Part shown: positions 22,117 to 33,766 of the stretch, in pieces | How the letters are laid out: every line of letters begins with the position of its first letter | How positions within the stretch are numbered: position 1 is the first letter of the stretch | From: Hexactinellida sp. DTS-2022 | Lineage: Eukaryota > Porifera > Hexactinellida | Reading direction: 5' to 3' | Assembly: GCA_028753945.1 (NCBI GenBank) | Contig: JAPNXP010000001.1 | Span: 9,414,501 to 9,478,500 of the forward strand | Length of the DNA: 64,000 nucleotides | Translations under genes and position numbers: made by a program | The notes under the pieces: generated by a model | Told to the model about the DNA's origin: nothing | Seen by the model: the letters and a program-made list of their open reading frames with translations, nothing else | Database searches by the model: none

Positions 22117-23530
22117 CTGAACCAAATGCAAATATCATCTGATTTAGTACAACTTATCCTAGGTTCGACTGCTCTATTACTTGTGTAACAAGAAGAATTA
22201 TAAGTGACAAAATAATTATCCCAATATTCAACTATGGATGTTGAGCATTCATCGATGTAAAATCAATGGAGCAAATGAATCATTTAGTAGATCTACAATG
22301 ATTCTACATAGTCGAACTGGAGTAAATATTTTAAATGGAATAAGTAAAGTAGTTGTCTTACTGTATAACAATGTTGGGTCTGGTATCAGAATTATATAAG
22401 CATATTATGTACTCAGTAATTCAGAATTCGTTCCATTCCGTACAAAAATTAGGTATATGGTCTACTCAATATACTGCAGTAAATATAATTGTCCATAGGT
22501 AATCGCAACCCCAATTTCCCATTGCATACATTAGGGCCTGCAAAATCCGACACCAATGCGATAGGGGAACAGTTTTTTGTTAAATACAATGTTAATTTGA
22601 CAAAAATGGTCCGGCGGATCAATTGTGTAGGAGGTATCATTTTTGTTAAAACACCGGTATTAGAAAAAATTAAATCCAGATATCCGACCGATTCCCGAGA
22701 TTGTAAAATATGCCCTATGCCCCTATTCTCAATTACATGAGGACGATAAATTTTTAAGGAAAAACTCTCAATCACACCAATAGATTGGTGTAACTGTAAT
22801 CACTCCAGACTCGCTCCTACACCGCAACATTCCTATGCATTATTTTTTTTGTAAAACTTTTGTAAATTTTTATACAACTGAATTTTAGAGAAACAGCGCA
22901 GGTTGAGCCAATCCATAGGAACCATTGTTATTCTTTATATTAAGCAATTTGTTGCTTACTATTGATTCTTAGGGTTTCACCCTGGAATCCTAGAAAAGTT
23001 GGCTGTATAAAAAATGCATCCCTGAGTTAAGCCAACTCTCGAGGTTCATAATGGATTAGTAGCATTTGTGTCACAAGTTTACCTGTATTAACGTTTACAG
23101 ATATGGCGAAATATCGGTTAAATATTGCAAGGTTCAATTCTCCTAGTGGCCTAGCTTATACAAATGCATGCAAGTGACTCCGAGTTAGAATAACAAATTT
23201 CGACGGTCCCTTGGTGTTCGTATTAACGAGAGTATACATTACTAATTATCGACCACTATGTTTTAGTATATGGTAACAACAATGAGAAGATACACAAACA
23301 CCATAGTGAATGATAAAAACGATATTTTTAGAATAAAAATTATAAACGTAATATACTCTACGTATGTATACATAACTATTTTCTATTTGGTCTATGCTAA
23401 CAAACAGCAATAATCTACTAATTATTTATCTACAGCACACCTTTATCGCACACAGGTAGTATAAGATAGAAAGCTTATGCGTAGCACAGCGGAAGTAGTA
23501 TATACAGCAGTGATGAGTAGGGCTAATTAG
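22117..23530. other. Intergenic, CDC45 to USP; no gene seen
   Basis: AT-rich. Two overlapping opposite frames near 22449-22775 look like chance and resemble nothing I know. A MITE sits at 23093-23236. The left part should hold the CDC45 promoter. Confidence 0.65.
23093..23236. mobile_element. MITE with conserved core (GGTTYAATTC block), copy 1
   Basis: The interior GCGAAATATCGG, GGTTCAATTCTC, CCTAGCTTATACAAATGCAT and the end TTCGACGGTCCCTTGGTGTT recur in order at 59484-59639 and partly at 29285-29400. The right end GTTCGTATTAACGAGAGT is pogo-MITE-like; the left end is decayed. Confidence 0.65.
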
Positions 23531-26500
23531 CTATACAATATGGTCCCACACTATGTTCATTGTCTCAGGCTGGTCTGTCGAAGCACCTTGAGCAACCTGT
23601 ATCTTATCAGGAATGTTGTTATCCGTCTGAGAAGCGTCACAGATCGGAGCCGCACCGTCTAGAGTCCCCGAGGAGTCACACGCTCCTCTAGAGCCCCCCT
23701 CAGCAGCTGACTCCTCACTCGTTACACGCGCAGTGCTGGGATTGTCTGGGTAGTAGTCCGAGCTAAACTCCTCGAAGTCTATCAAGTACGTGTCTTTGAG
23801 GAATGGGTTGCTACTGGGCCCCGTCACGGGGGCGGGGGCGGGCCCGTACATAACGCTGGCAGCCTCCTCCCTCTGGATTCTCTTTACGATGAGTCTCACG
23901 AGTCTCATCTCCTCCTCGGTCTCCGGGAGCTCGGCTGCTGCCTGCAGTCGCGGCGCGGGCCGCTCGCCCCGCTGGTATATCAGGATGTAGGCCTCCTTAG
24001 CCGTGTCCGTCTGAGTCTCCGGGTCAACTGCCTCCACCTTGTGGTCGTTGTAGTGCAGCCACTCGTGAGTGGTGGGGTGTCTGGTGTAGGCCGTGTAGTG
24101 GCCCCCGTGCAGGCCCCCGAAGTGGCACACGCACCCGATCAGGTCGTACTCGGGGACCGGCCCCGTGTCGGCGGGGGGGGAGGCGAACACGTGGCTGTTG
24201 AAGTCAGCTGCTGAGAAGGGGAAATTGACTGGCGCGTCGATCTTGTCGCCTTGACTACCATGGAATGCGAATCTCTTCAGATGCACAATTAGCGTCGTAG
24301 GCAGTTCCTTTATGCGAATAAACTTTTCGACCGACTTATTGTCCTGACACATTGGACAGAACCACATGTTCTCTGGACCAAGGATTTCTGATTGGGAAAA
24401 CGCATCCAAACAGTTGGAGAGTGTGAGTGGCTCTCGCTTCTCCTCCACCAAAGACGGGTGAACCGTCTTTTTATCCGAACAGTCAATCATAGAAGCGGAA
24501 ATAAGACCAAAATCTACCTGAGCAGAAGAATAAAATATTGGATACATGAACTATAATTATGTATGAAGAGAACTCACATAGATGCGGTCTGAGGGCCGTA
24601 TAATGACGTCACTGAAGTCCGGAGGGACTCTCCGTGTATCCTGTAAGTCGTCAGTCAGACTAATCTCGAAGGCCTCGTTCCTCTGGAAGAGGGCGGGCCG
24701 GGGCAGCTCCGCCACCCACGCGTACAGCTGGTACCCCTTAAGGTGGTTGTCCACCTGCATCAGACAGGGGTGGGCGAAGGGCTGGAACTTGTTGAGTCTC
24801 AGACTGGGGCCGCTGGTGTCGCCGGGCAGCCGGTGCCGGAATATAACGAACGCGGGGATCCGCTTTGTCTCGGGGCGGTAGCTCTGCAGCTGGGGGTACG
24901 GGATGAACGAGTCCGTGGTGGTAGCCTCCGAGCAGACGGGACACGGCGTGTCTCCCGACTCTGTCACGCGTGAGCAGTTGAGACTGAGACAGGTCTCGCA
25001 GAGCGTGCAGCCGCAGGCGGGGTGCACCAGCAGGTCTGTGTCCTGGATGTCCTCCAGACAGATGGCGCAGGTGTGGTAGGAGAGCGAGGCGGCGGTCACA
25101 GGGGCCTCTCTCTTGTCGTTCTCTTTAGCTGGCAGCTCCTGAGAGGTCATTGGTTTATCCGCCTCGGGGCTGGAGCTCACGACGCCGTTTATACTGGAGA
25201 CGAGCGGCTTCTTAGCGGCCTGCTCGCCCGTCTCAGACACGGGGCTAGACAGGGGGCTAGACACGCCCTCCTCGAGACTGGAGGAGGGGGTTACCTTCAT
25301 CTCAACAGCATACACAGACCGGAAGTCGTCTTTGACGTAGGAGACTATAAGGGAGTCCTGCAGCAGTCGCTGAGGCGCCCTGCCGCTCACCTCAATGAGA
25401 GCGATGTCAGCTGGCGAGAGGTCCAGCGCCAGCAGCTGGAGAAGCGCCTTCTTGAGGTCCGACACATTCTGGTTCTTGAACACGGTAACTAGGCAGTCAG
25501 TGACAGGAATGGTAGTTCCGTCCGGGGCAAGCGGGTCCGTCTCTGCCTGGACTGGGTTCAAAGGGCACCACGTTATCTTGAACTAGAAATAGACAAGTTG
25601 TAATACACTCTAACCTCCGAGATCCGATCTCAATTGATACTCAATTATTCCTTTTTGATATAATTAAATGGTCATTCCCAATAATGGAGTTTGATTAGAA
25701 TCAAATATTTTCAGGAATGTGCGCTTATTTAATTTTATCCATAAACAGTAAGAAACATCTGTACTCGCTTATGAGAGTATCTAGCAATTTGGAATTGACA
25801 CATTTCAACATAGCTATATATTCATAGTTTTGAGATCCAGGCCAAAATATCTGCGCGCTTAGATTTAGTTTGAGCTACGCGCCTAAATTAATTAATTAAT
25901 TAATAATTCTGTATTATAGTCTATAGTATTTCTCGATTTTCCCGCGCTTAGAAAAGTTTCCATTGAAATCCATGGATGACCCTAGTACGCTAGAAAACAG
26001 CTGACACAATGAATAGTAGGACTGACCTGTCTCTCGAAGCCTCTGGGCAGAGGCACCGAGAGGAAGAAGAACGGCTCCTCGAGAACAGTCTCGTGTCTGC
26101 ACTCACAGCAAGTCACTTTCGTGGAGAACTTCCCTCTGAAGGCGGACTCCACCACGGTGGGGGCGTCGCTGCCAAAACCTGAAGCGCACACGCTGTTCTC
26201 TTCCAGCTTAGGAGACTTAGTAGAAGGCTCGGAGTCTGCTCCCTCTCTCAGGGAGGAGCGTCTGAGTCGGTCTGCCCGGAGCACGGCGTTGATGTGGTCG
26301 AGGAACACACCCATGAACTCCTGGCAGTCGTGAGCCTTGTAGCCTCTGAACGGGTGGAACGCCTCCCCAATGAACGCCTTGAAGGTAGTAGGCGTGACGT
26401 AGGAGTACCTGCCCGACCAGACGGAGCGGATCAGCTTGGTGTACGCGTTGTAGAGGAGGGTGTCGACCTGCTCCAGGACCCTGTCGAGCCCGGGCTCCTC

Positions 26501-26869
26501 TGTCCCTCTGGGCCACTCGTCCACCAGCTCGGACAGCAGCGCACTGGTGAAATGCTCCGTCAGCTGAGGGACACTCAGCAGGGCCTGCAAGCCAGCGTTC
26601 ATGTAGCAGGTGTTGCCCAGGTTTCTGAGCCCACAGATTCCTGGCTGTGCGTTCGGATCCTCGAGGGAAGTAGGTTCGGAAGTGTGCTTAGCTAAGATAG
26701 CATTCGCCACACGCCCCGTGTCTGTAACGACAGGCTCGTGCACAATGTCGTGCACCACTTTTCCAATCTCTATGTCAGTCAAGTTAGGCTTGAAGTCATC
26801 TGGGGAAATTCCGGGCGCGTAGCTATTCTCTCTCCAATCGCTATCATCGCTCGAACAGTCCATCGCCAT
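23531..26869 (-). CDS. Ubiquitin-specific protease with UBL and RING-like insert (USP4/11/15/19-like)
   Basis: This cysteine deubiquitinase has three exons (26869-26027, 25582-24578 and 24517-23531; all phase 0) and 944 residues. The catalytic Cys box is GLRNLGNTCYMNAGLQAL (Cys88), the His box HFGGLHGGHYTAY (His756), followed by WLHYNDHKV (Asp774). The standard USP zinc site is present as CCECRHETVLEEPF and FCPMCQDNK. The catalytic core is split by about 335 residues: a ubiquitin-like domain (about 285-377), a low-complexity linker, then a cysteine finger (453-498) spaced C-x2-C-x14-C-x-C-x2-C-x2-C-x15-C-x2-C like a RING with Cys replacing His. There is no N-terminal DUSP domain, unlike USP4/11/15. 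The insert position matches USP4/15 (UBL2) and USP19 (MYND). I cannot assign it to a single human orthologue. Confidence 0.9.
24932..25069 (-). other. RING-like C8 zinc finger inside the USP catalytic domain
   Basis: This coding segment holds eight cysteines in four CxxC-type pairs, beginning CAICLEDI and ending CPVCSE, the usual opening and closing motifs of RING fingers. The His of C3HC4 is replaced by Cys (C4C4, as in CNOT4). The position, between the UBL and the second half of the USP domain, is where USP19 carries a MYND finger. Confidence 0.7.
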
Positions 26870-27353
26870 CTCTTGGGTAAATGCAAATAGAAATAGATTG
26901 CTAATCTAATATAATCAAGTTACTTATACATCGGTCACACCTTTTCAATATAAAATCCTGCTTCGCAAAGGTGAACTTTTGATTGAATTAATTAAAAATG
27001 CCAGTGCCTGAAATTCCAATAAAATCAAACTCTGCTCAGTCGAGGTCAAATAGCAGATGTATTGAAAAGTCGAGCGAGCATGCTCACTAGACTTTTCATT
27101 ATATGAGATAGCAACCGCTCAACTAAAAGTCAGCAAATATTCCTAACAAGATCAATTAATTAATAAATAGCTAGATAGTAGCGATAACAATATACGACCC
27201 AGATATGCTTGATCAACATGAAGTACCCTCTAACTGTGACACCATTGGCGATTACCGTTTGTGCCCCATCTAGCTGGTACGAAACCACCTTTTCAGAATT
27301 ACATGCATTTCTATGTACAAGGTATTCGGTTAGTGCAGGCGAACATTGTAACT

Positions 27354-27534
27354 ACAGTGGAATCGCGATATAACGAAGTCGGATATAACGAAATACGTAC
27401 CTGCTTATAATGAAATGGAGATTTTCCCCCAGAAATGCATAAATTTATTAAATTATTATCCGCTTATAACGAATATCCGGATATAACGAAAAAATTACAG
27501 GACCCAAGTACTTCGTTATAACGAGACTTTACTG
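27354..27534. mobile_element. Pogo-like MITE
   Basis: Left end CAGTGGAATCGCGATATAAC and inverted right end GTTATAACGAGACTTTACTG, with internal repeats of ATATAACGAA. 181 bp without coding capacity. Confidence 0.8.
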
Positions 27535-27796
27535 TTTCCTAACCCAGAGATAAATATTATCGGAGTTGTAAAATTGTATTACAAAGCTTCAGGCAATAAA
27601 CTGATTAGTTAGGAAAATCCTGCCCTGGGCCTGGGCGGAACCAGCGTTAATTATACAGTAAATCTCTAAAGTTATTTTGCTAGAAGACTACAGTGGAACC
27701 TCGTTAGTATACTAGCACGGTTAATACTAAATTCTGGCTAATACGAACATTATTTCAATTCCCCTGAAAGCCTTTTCAATACCAAATTACCAATTA

Positions 27797-28349
27797 CAGT
27801 CAACTTCCGTTATAACGAAGTGCTCGGAACCGTAGTTTCATTTCGTTAGAAGCGAAGTTCGATCTTAAAAAGTTCATATCAAGCTGATTTCGTTGAAAGT
27901 TGTAACCGGTGTTAATTATAAACGGATTTCGTTATAACCGGAGTTGGTTATAAGCAGAATTCGTTATAACCGGTGTAAGCGTGTTATTTGGACCTCAGCG
28001 TTTTAGGGCCCGTCCCTAAATCGCTAGTGCTTTGACCCCCTGGGCTTTAAAACACTAGTGATATGGGGACGGGGGACCCAAACGCTAGGGTTTTAGGGAC
28101 GGGCCCTAAAACGCTGGGTCCAACGCGCTTACACCGGAGTTCGTTATTACCGGACTAAAATCAATAGCTTATAGGCTATATGGGAAATAAATTACTTCGA
28201 TATAAGCAGAATTTCATTAAATCCATTTCCTTGTAAACGAAGTTTTGATAATGCAATAAGATAAGATAGAAGGATTTCCGGACCATTGAACGACTTCGTT
28301 ATAAGCAGGCAATTCGTCATACCCGACTTGGTTATAACGGGAGTTGACT
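27797..28349. mobile_element. Middle MITE of the nest
   Basis: TIR CAGTCAACTTCCGTTATAAC at the left and GGTTATAACGGGAGTTGACT at the right, preceded by TA. The interior is built from many TTCGTTATAACCGG-like units. It is itself interrupted by the element at 27970-28137. Confidence 0.78.
27970..28137. mobile_element. Innermost hairpin element of the nest
   Basis: 168 bp with 16-bp ends CCGGTGTAAGCGTGTT and its inverse AACGCGCTTACACCGG (one mismatch). Inside is a perfect 24-bp inverted pair around GTTTTAGGGCCCGTCCCTAA. It is GC-rich against an AT-rich host. The superfamily is unclear; a short CCGG-containing target is possible. Confidence 0.78.
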
Positions 28350-28441
28350 AATACGAATTTCGGATATGGAGAACACATTCAGAGGGTCCCCAGGCCCTGG
28401 TGTTCGTACTATGTATTGATTAAATTAATGCTGCCAATATA

Positions 28442-28628
28442 CAGTCGAAACCGGTTTATTCTAACTCGGTTATTCTAACTTATCGGTTTATTCTAACCAT
28501 TAGTAATGCAATCTTTTGTAAGAAATTCCAACTATACTGTATTTTTCATCAGTTTTTTCTAACTATCGGTTTTTTCTTACTATTTTTATCTGAAAAAAGA
28601 AATGGATAGAAAAAACCGGTTTGAACTG
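28442..28628. mobile_element. MITE with GGTTTATTCTAAC units
   Basis: The left end CAGTCGAAACCGGTTTATTC and right end AAAAAACCGGTTTGAACTG are inverted repeats, with repeated CGGTTTWTTCTAAC units. About 187 bp. Confidence 0.75.
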
Positions 28629-29158
28629 TATTAGGGTAACATTTAGAGATCGCGTGAAAAGTATATTCTGAGTTCACTTAATGGCCGTTTCCGCATATAT
28701 GAGGTCGTGGTACCCATTTATCCTTCTCCGCAACCAATTTATAGTTCTCCGGTATTTAATAGCAATAGGCATCTGAGAAATCACTCAGTTTACCCAGCAA
28801 CTCATTATTGAAATAGCAATGTCAATCGGTGGAATGGCATTGTGCTGCATCTCGGACTGCTATACGTATAGTATACATAGGTACTATATGCTAAATGCAA
28901 CTTCCAAATAGTTAAAGTTCGTTCCACAACACAGCTCAAAAATCAAATTATAAATGTTAATGATAGTGTAGGTTCATTGAGAATCACTAATTAACATTTC
29001 TTGGCGTATCATTTATTGGGCAAAAGTAATTTGGGCAATTTGCATAACATACATTTTGACGGGACGCACAATTAGACGAATTATGTAACGCAAAATTATT
29101 TCAATTAACAGATGCTTTAATCAAATAATTCAAAATGAATAGTTATGAAAAATTAAAA

Positions 29159-29190
29159 AACAATACGTATAGTCTCGTATACGTATTGTT
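29159..29190. repeat. Short palindrome (13-bp stem, 6-base loop)
   Basis: AACAATACGTATA and its exact inverse flank GTCTCG. There is no larger element around it that I can see. Confidence 0.85.
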
Positions 29191-29284
29191 CACAGTCGCG
29201 TCGTAGGGCTCAATAAAGTAATCGTATAATATAGTCACAGCAAATCATAACTGGTCCGGTCATGGTCGGACCATGTGGGCCGCG

Positions 29285-29400
29285 TGTAAGTCTATGAAGG
29301 AGTATAAGGTTTAATTCCCTAGCCTATATAAATGCATGCAAGAGATTCCGCTTAAAACGAACAGAATCCGACGAACCTGTCTGGTGTTTGTGTTGGTATA
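29285..29400. mobile_element. MITE with conserved core, copy 2 (partial)
   Basis: It contains GGTTTAATTCCCTAGCCTAT, AAATGCATGCAAGAGATTCCG and AACGAACAGAATCCGACG in the same order as the copies at 23093-23236 and 59484-59639. The left side differs and the ends are uncertain. Confidence 0.55.
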
Positions 29401-32094
29401 ATATTAGAATTTATATTGCACCTGAGCCTCGCTACATTATTCTATACTACACTCCTACTGTATCTGAAAAGATATTATATCGAACTTTAGCATGCTAATG
29501 TCAAAAGCATTTTGTGTTTTGTTCTTGTTGTTGAAGTTTATTTATAGATTATCTCCGGAAAAACTGATCCATCTAAATCCTAGAGTTCTAGAGATAGAAT
29601 TGATTAGAAATTCTTAATAATTTGCATTTAACCTTTCAGTACAGCCGGTTTAATCCGCCGTAACCAAAGGCTTTATGTTTTTCTAATTCCAAAGTTAGGA
29701 AAGCTGGGATCCTTTTAATGCCTCTTTCGAGATTGTAAATGTCTGCTCTTGAAATTAAATTTTGCAAACTAAAACACTCGATCACAAAATGTGTTCGTAA
29801 TTCGGATTTATGCTAATAATAAACTCTCTACTTTAATGGAATGAAAACTTAAGATTATAATATACGAGATATAGTATTTTCAGATAACAGAACTATTTTT
29901 GTTATTTAATATTAGATTAAGAAGAGAGGTTGTTAATGAATTATGTTAAGCGAAGAAATATCTTAGGAATGGAAATGCCATTTAATTTAATTAATCAGAT
30001 TATGTGAACTAATAATTAAAGTTGATAATTAATGTGATCTAAGTTATTCAGGTAACACGGTTTATTCAATTAACATAAAATTTATCATACTTATTAGTCA
30101 ATCACCATAAATTATAGGTTAAAGTATATTTTCATTACATTCATATGGTAGAACATATTATTTTGGGCTCATAAATATTATTTAATATTTATTTACCTCG
30201 GGTGGAGTCACATTAATAGACAGCATCTGCTCAATTGAGTGACATAGACTAGCTAAACAGTATCATATGTAGTTATTAAATGCACTTAAATGCAACGTTT
30301 GAATTTGATTGCTCGACGACATATAATATAACCTCCATATAAAAAGCAGGTATACATTCTGTTCAGTGTACATAATTAAAGCACAATTTATTTAAATTAA
30401 GTTAGATACGATAATTAGCTATAGATATTTCTACCGCATTAGGTCTCGCACATTAGATACATTTTTACCTTAAATATTATACCCAGAATCTAGTGTACAT
30501 ATCCACAATAAAGAATGCAACCCCTATCACAAATCTACCCAGAGAATCAGATAAATGAGTTCATATAGTATATCGAATAATTGAAAAACCTCAATATTAA
30601 TATTCTCATATTCACAGAAACGAATTTAGTAATTATATTATTTATTATCATTAAGGAACAATTATTTTCTGAGTATCTCATTGACATAGATACTTGATTA
30701 GTGTAGATAGACAAAACATGTAATCTCCTTGGAATGAATTAAACTGCACCGAAACAAAATGTTCCAAAGTATTTGTGAATATTCCAATTGAATAAATAGA
30801 ATATCGAAAGGATCGGTCTCACCATTTACCAAGAAATGTTAATGAGCTCACACATAATCTCTATATGAAACACAGACCAACAAACTGGTACAAGGTTGAA
30901 TAAATTCTCAAGTTTGTTTCATAAAATAATAAGTCCATATAAGTAATGTGTTGATTCTCTCAAGTCACTGAACTATAATTAGATAATTATTATAACTTTG
31001 TGAATGTGGATATTCAATTATACATATATTTAAACCTTTATGGAGTGGTCAAGCATATCCACTAGATATAAGGACATCGGAGCCTGGTGTGGAGGTTACT
31101 TCCATTTAAAAGAACCTATACATCAGGGCCACATAAACAACCCGGTATGCTGTATAATTATAATGAGCTTGTATAGAGACGGTTCTTGAAAGCATATTCA
31201 TGAACCGACAAGATCGGTAATTCTAGATTCAAACAGACCCGAACAGTCAATCTTATCCCTTCTATAAATAAATTATAGATCAATTGATATATATAATAAG
31301 TAACACTGTAAAATGAACAAGTTAGTCAATAGATTTGAAAGTTTTATTAACTTTTGAGTTGTGGCATGAACTTGGCATGACTAAAACTTGTATGGAAACG
31401 GTCATTACAGACAGGTTTAATTTAAATTAAAAATGTCTTAAGCCTTAAGGTGTACAGCGATGTATGAGCAGCGAAAATATCCGACAGCCCCATTAGTCCC
31501 TTTTAAATGTAATAGTAAATTAGTTTAATAAATAAGATTCAGCATATCAAATTATTAAAACTGGTCAATAAAATGCCATGCAAATAAATCAAACTAAATG
31601 CTATTAAACCTTTTCAGTATAATGAAATCCTAGAATTGGAAAGGCACAAAAATTTAGGAAAAACGACTCACTTAAATTTGGAAGTTATTCATATAAATTA
31701 ACAAATCCAGGGGATTTTAACGCAAATTAACTGAGTTATTAATAATCTGTGTCAGTAATTAAGGACGAAGGTTATCATTATTATTTACAACCTATTATTC
31801 TAACTTTGACCCAATTGATCGCTATGTGAGTGAACTAATGGAACTAATCTTACAACGAAAGTATTATTGATAATCAATTATAAATAACTAACCAGATTAG
31901 TGCGCATTACATTTTTCATGGTATACATTGCATATATGTAGTATATTGTATTACGGAGTATATTTAACAAATATATCATAAGAACTTCTGATAATATTAC
32001 ATAAGTAGACACAATCGGTTCAAAATATAAATTATTAAGTTTGAAATTAATAAAGATTGATCCTATAAAATACATAACCCAAATCCTTATATAC

Positions 32095-32274
32095 AGTGGA
32101 CTCAGCTAATAGAGCCATCGGTTAATAGATTTATCCGCTTAATGGGGCCAAAATTTCACAGGATTTATACGACGGAATGACAGTTGGCTTAAAATATTTC
32201 CGGTTAATAGATTTCTCCGTTTAATCGGAGCAAAGTAACCTGGTCCCGAGGTGATAATTAAGCAGAGTTGACTG
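32095..32274. mobile_element. Pogo-like MITE, family D copy 2
   Basis: Copy of the element at 13594-13778, with ends CAGTGGACTCAGCTAATAG and AATTAAGCAGAGTTGACTG and the same internal CACAGGATTTATA and CCTGGTCCCGAGGTG blocks. It is more diverged than copy 1 from its own TIR, suggesting greater age. Confidence 0.85.
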
Positions 32275-32435
32275 TATATTTTTTAACTTAATATATTGGC
32301 TGCATGCACTTTAAACTACACTAATATATTGGTTCCCTATCCCCATAATGTGATCAGTTTAATAGTAATAAAAATCAGTTCAAATATATTATATCCATCC
32401 CTTCGGTTTCGGTCTTTTCAATACAAAATAAAATA

Positions 32436-32760
32436 ATTAGCATACTTGTTCACCTTTTCTAGCGTTTGGAAACTAGTCTCTAGCTCATTTTGAATATTCA
32501 ATAATTTGTTTACCTATTTTTGTAAGCAACAATAAATATTCATAATATAAATTTGTAAATGCGAAATTGGAAATCAGTATATTTGTTTAGTTTACCTATA
32601 ATATCCGTGGAAGCTGAGTAGCTGACCTCTAGGTTCAATAAATATTCATATTTAATTATAAATTTGTAAATGCGAAATTTGTGTTCAGCATACTTGTTTA
32701 CCTTTTGTTTACCTACCCGTTGGAAGTTAATCTCGACCTCAATTATAAAATGCGGTTTAT
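32436..32760. repeat. Diverged tandem repeat, unit about 113 bp, 2.6 copies
   Basis: Two units share AATAAATATTCATA, AAATTTGTAAATGCGAAATT, CAGYATAYTTGTTTA and a GGAAGYTRA-GACCTC end; a partial third unit precedes them. A related fragment is at 38208-38300. The unbroken 141-codon minus frame over this area comes from the repeat and is not credited as a gene. Confidence 0.65.
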
Positions 32761-32991
32761 ATTCCCCCATCATTCTGATACAATCCGGACAAACAAACAA
32801 ACACACAAGCATACAACGATCTAATTTCAAAAATATAGATATATTATTGCTATGATCATTTTGTAAATTTATTAGAACGCTTCCCCTTGTAGAAGGCTCA
32901 AATAAGTTATCCCAAAGAAATACCCAGCCACATTCTACGGCATATTGTTGGGAGTTGAAGAACATGTTCTTATAACCAACATAATATAATA

Positions 32992-33150
32992 CAGTCAGGT
33001 CAGCTTAGTATGAAGATTTTGTATTATGAACATGTCCCAATTTAACAACTTAAATAGGGGTTGTATTAAGTAGAGTTGGCTTAATATGAAGTCGCTATTA
33101 TGAACACAATTTTTGGTCCCTTGAATGTTCATAATAAAAGAACCTGATTG
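32992..33150. mobile_element. MITE, CAGTCAGGT ends
   Basis: Left end CAGTCAGGTCAGCTTAGTAT; right side inverted but diverged (ATAATAAAAGAACCTGATTG) between TA flanks. It contains paired TTAGTATGAAG and ATTATGAACA motifs. Confidence 0.6.
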
Positions 33151-33766
33151 TATTTATTTAATCATGCTGCCATAAAAACATATTTCATTTATTTCACATA
33201 ATAAAAGGACAATGCCGTCACAAAAAGTTAAAAAAAATTCAATATCTGTCACAAAAATTTAGTTTTCATGTCAATGAGCTCTAAATTGCTATAAAGAACA
33301 AAAAAATAATATTTCCATCTACAATATAATTACTCAACTAATGGTCTCAACTAATGGACTGTTCTCATGACCAATAACTTCTTCGTTATTATTATAACCG
33401 ACATATTATGAATGCAGTGAATATTAAAACCAGTTCCAAGAAATGGTTCGTATAACCGATATGTACTTTTAACCGATATTTGCTATAATATTTACTAACT
33501 CTCTGCGAAATAATGATTTCCTATAAGTTCCTATAGCTTATACATTCACTCTATCAACAACTGAAGTATGTTAACTTGTTAAGTATTAAAAAAACTACAA
33601 AGTTGAGCGAGTTATTAGCAATATAATATTAAATAAAAAGTTTCTACAAATTATGTAATTGCGTTATTACAAAAATGTACAACTTTGAGTGTTAGCCGTT
33701 GCAGTTAGATAAATGAAGCAGGATGCATGTGCTTTTTGTACTGTATATCACTGTCGTGTAGATACT

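Larger units (their letters stand above)
27691..28410. mobile_element. Outer MITE of a three-level nested insertion
   Basis: It starts CAGTGGAACCTCGTTAGTAT after TA and resumes after the inner insertion with ATACGAATTTCGGAT, ending near GGTGTTCGTACTATGTA. The right terminus is truncated. The inner element at 27797-28349 interrupts it at a TA site. Confidence 0.7.
26870..33766. other. 6.9-kb gene-free region, USP to HMG gene, rich in MITEs
   Basis: No supported gene. It contains MITEs at 27354-27534, a three-level nested cluster at 27691-28410, 28442-28628, 32095-32274 and 32992-33150, plus a tandem repeat at 32436-32760. The 29.4-32.0 kb part is plain AT-rich DNA with no structure that I can name. 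Confidence 0.7.

Noticed and set aside
22449-22775. Overlapping opposite frames of 108 and 83 codons as transposon coding remnants
   Set aside because: No recognisable transposase, reverse transcriptase or other domain motif; length is within chance for this composition.
23128-23140. GGTTCAATTC as the T-loop of a tRNA gene
   Set aside because: No acceptor or anticodon stem can be formed at the right distances; the motif belongs to a MITE interior. GGTTCGAACC near 56042 was rejected on the same test.
32540-32965. 141-codon minus-strand frame as a possible gene
   Set aside because: Its C-terminal half is the translated 113-bp tandem repeat (NKYxxxxFRIYKFI appears twice) and the rest resembles nothing known.
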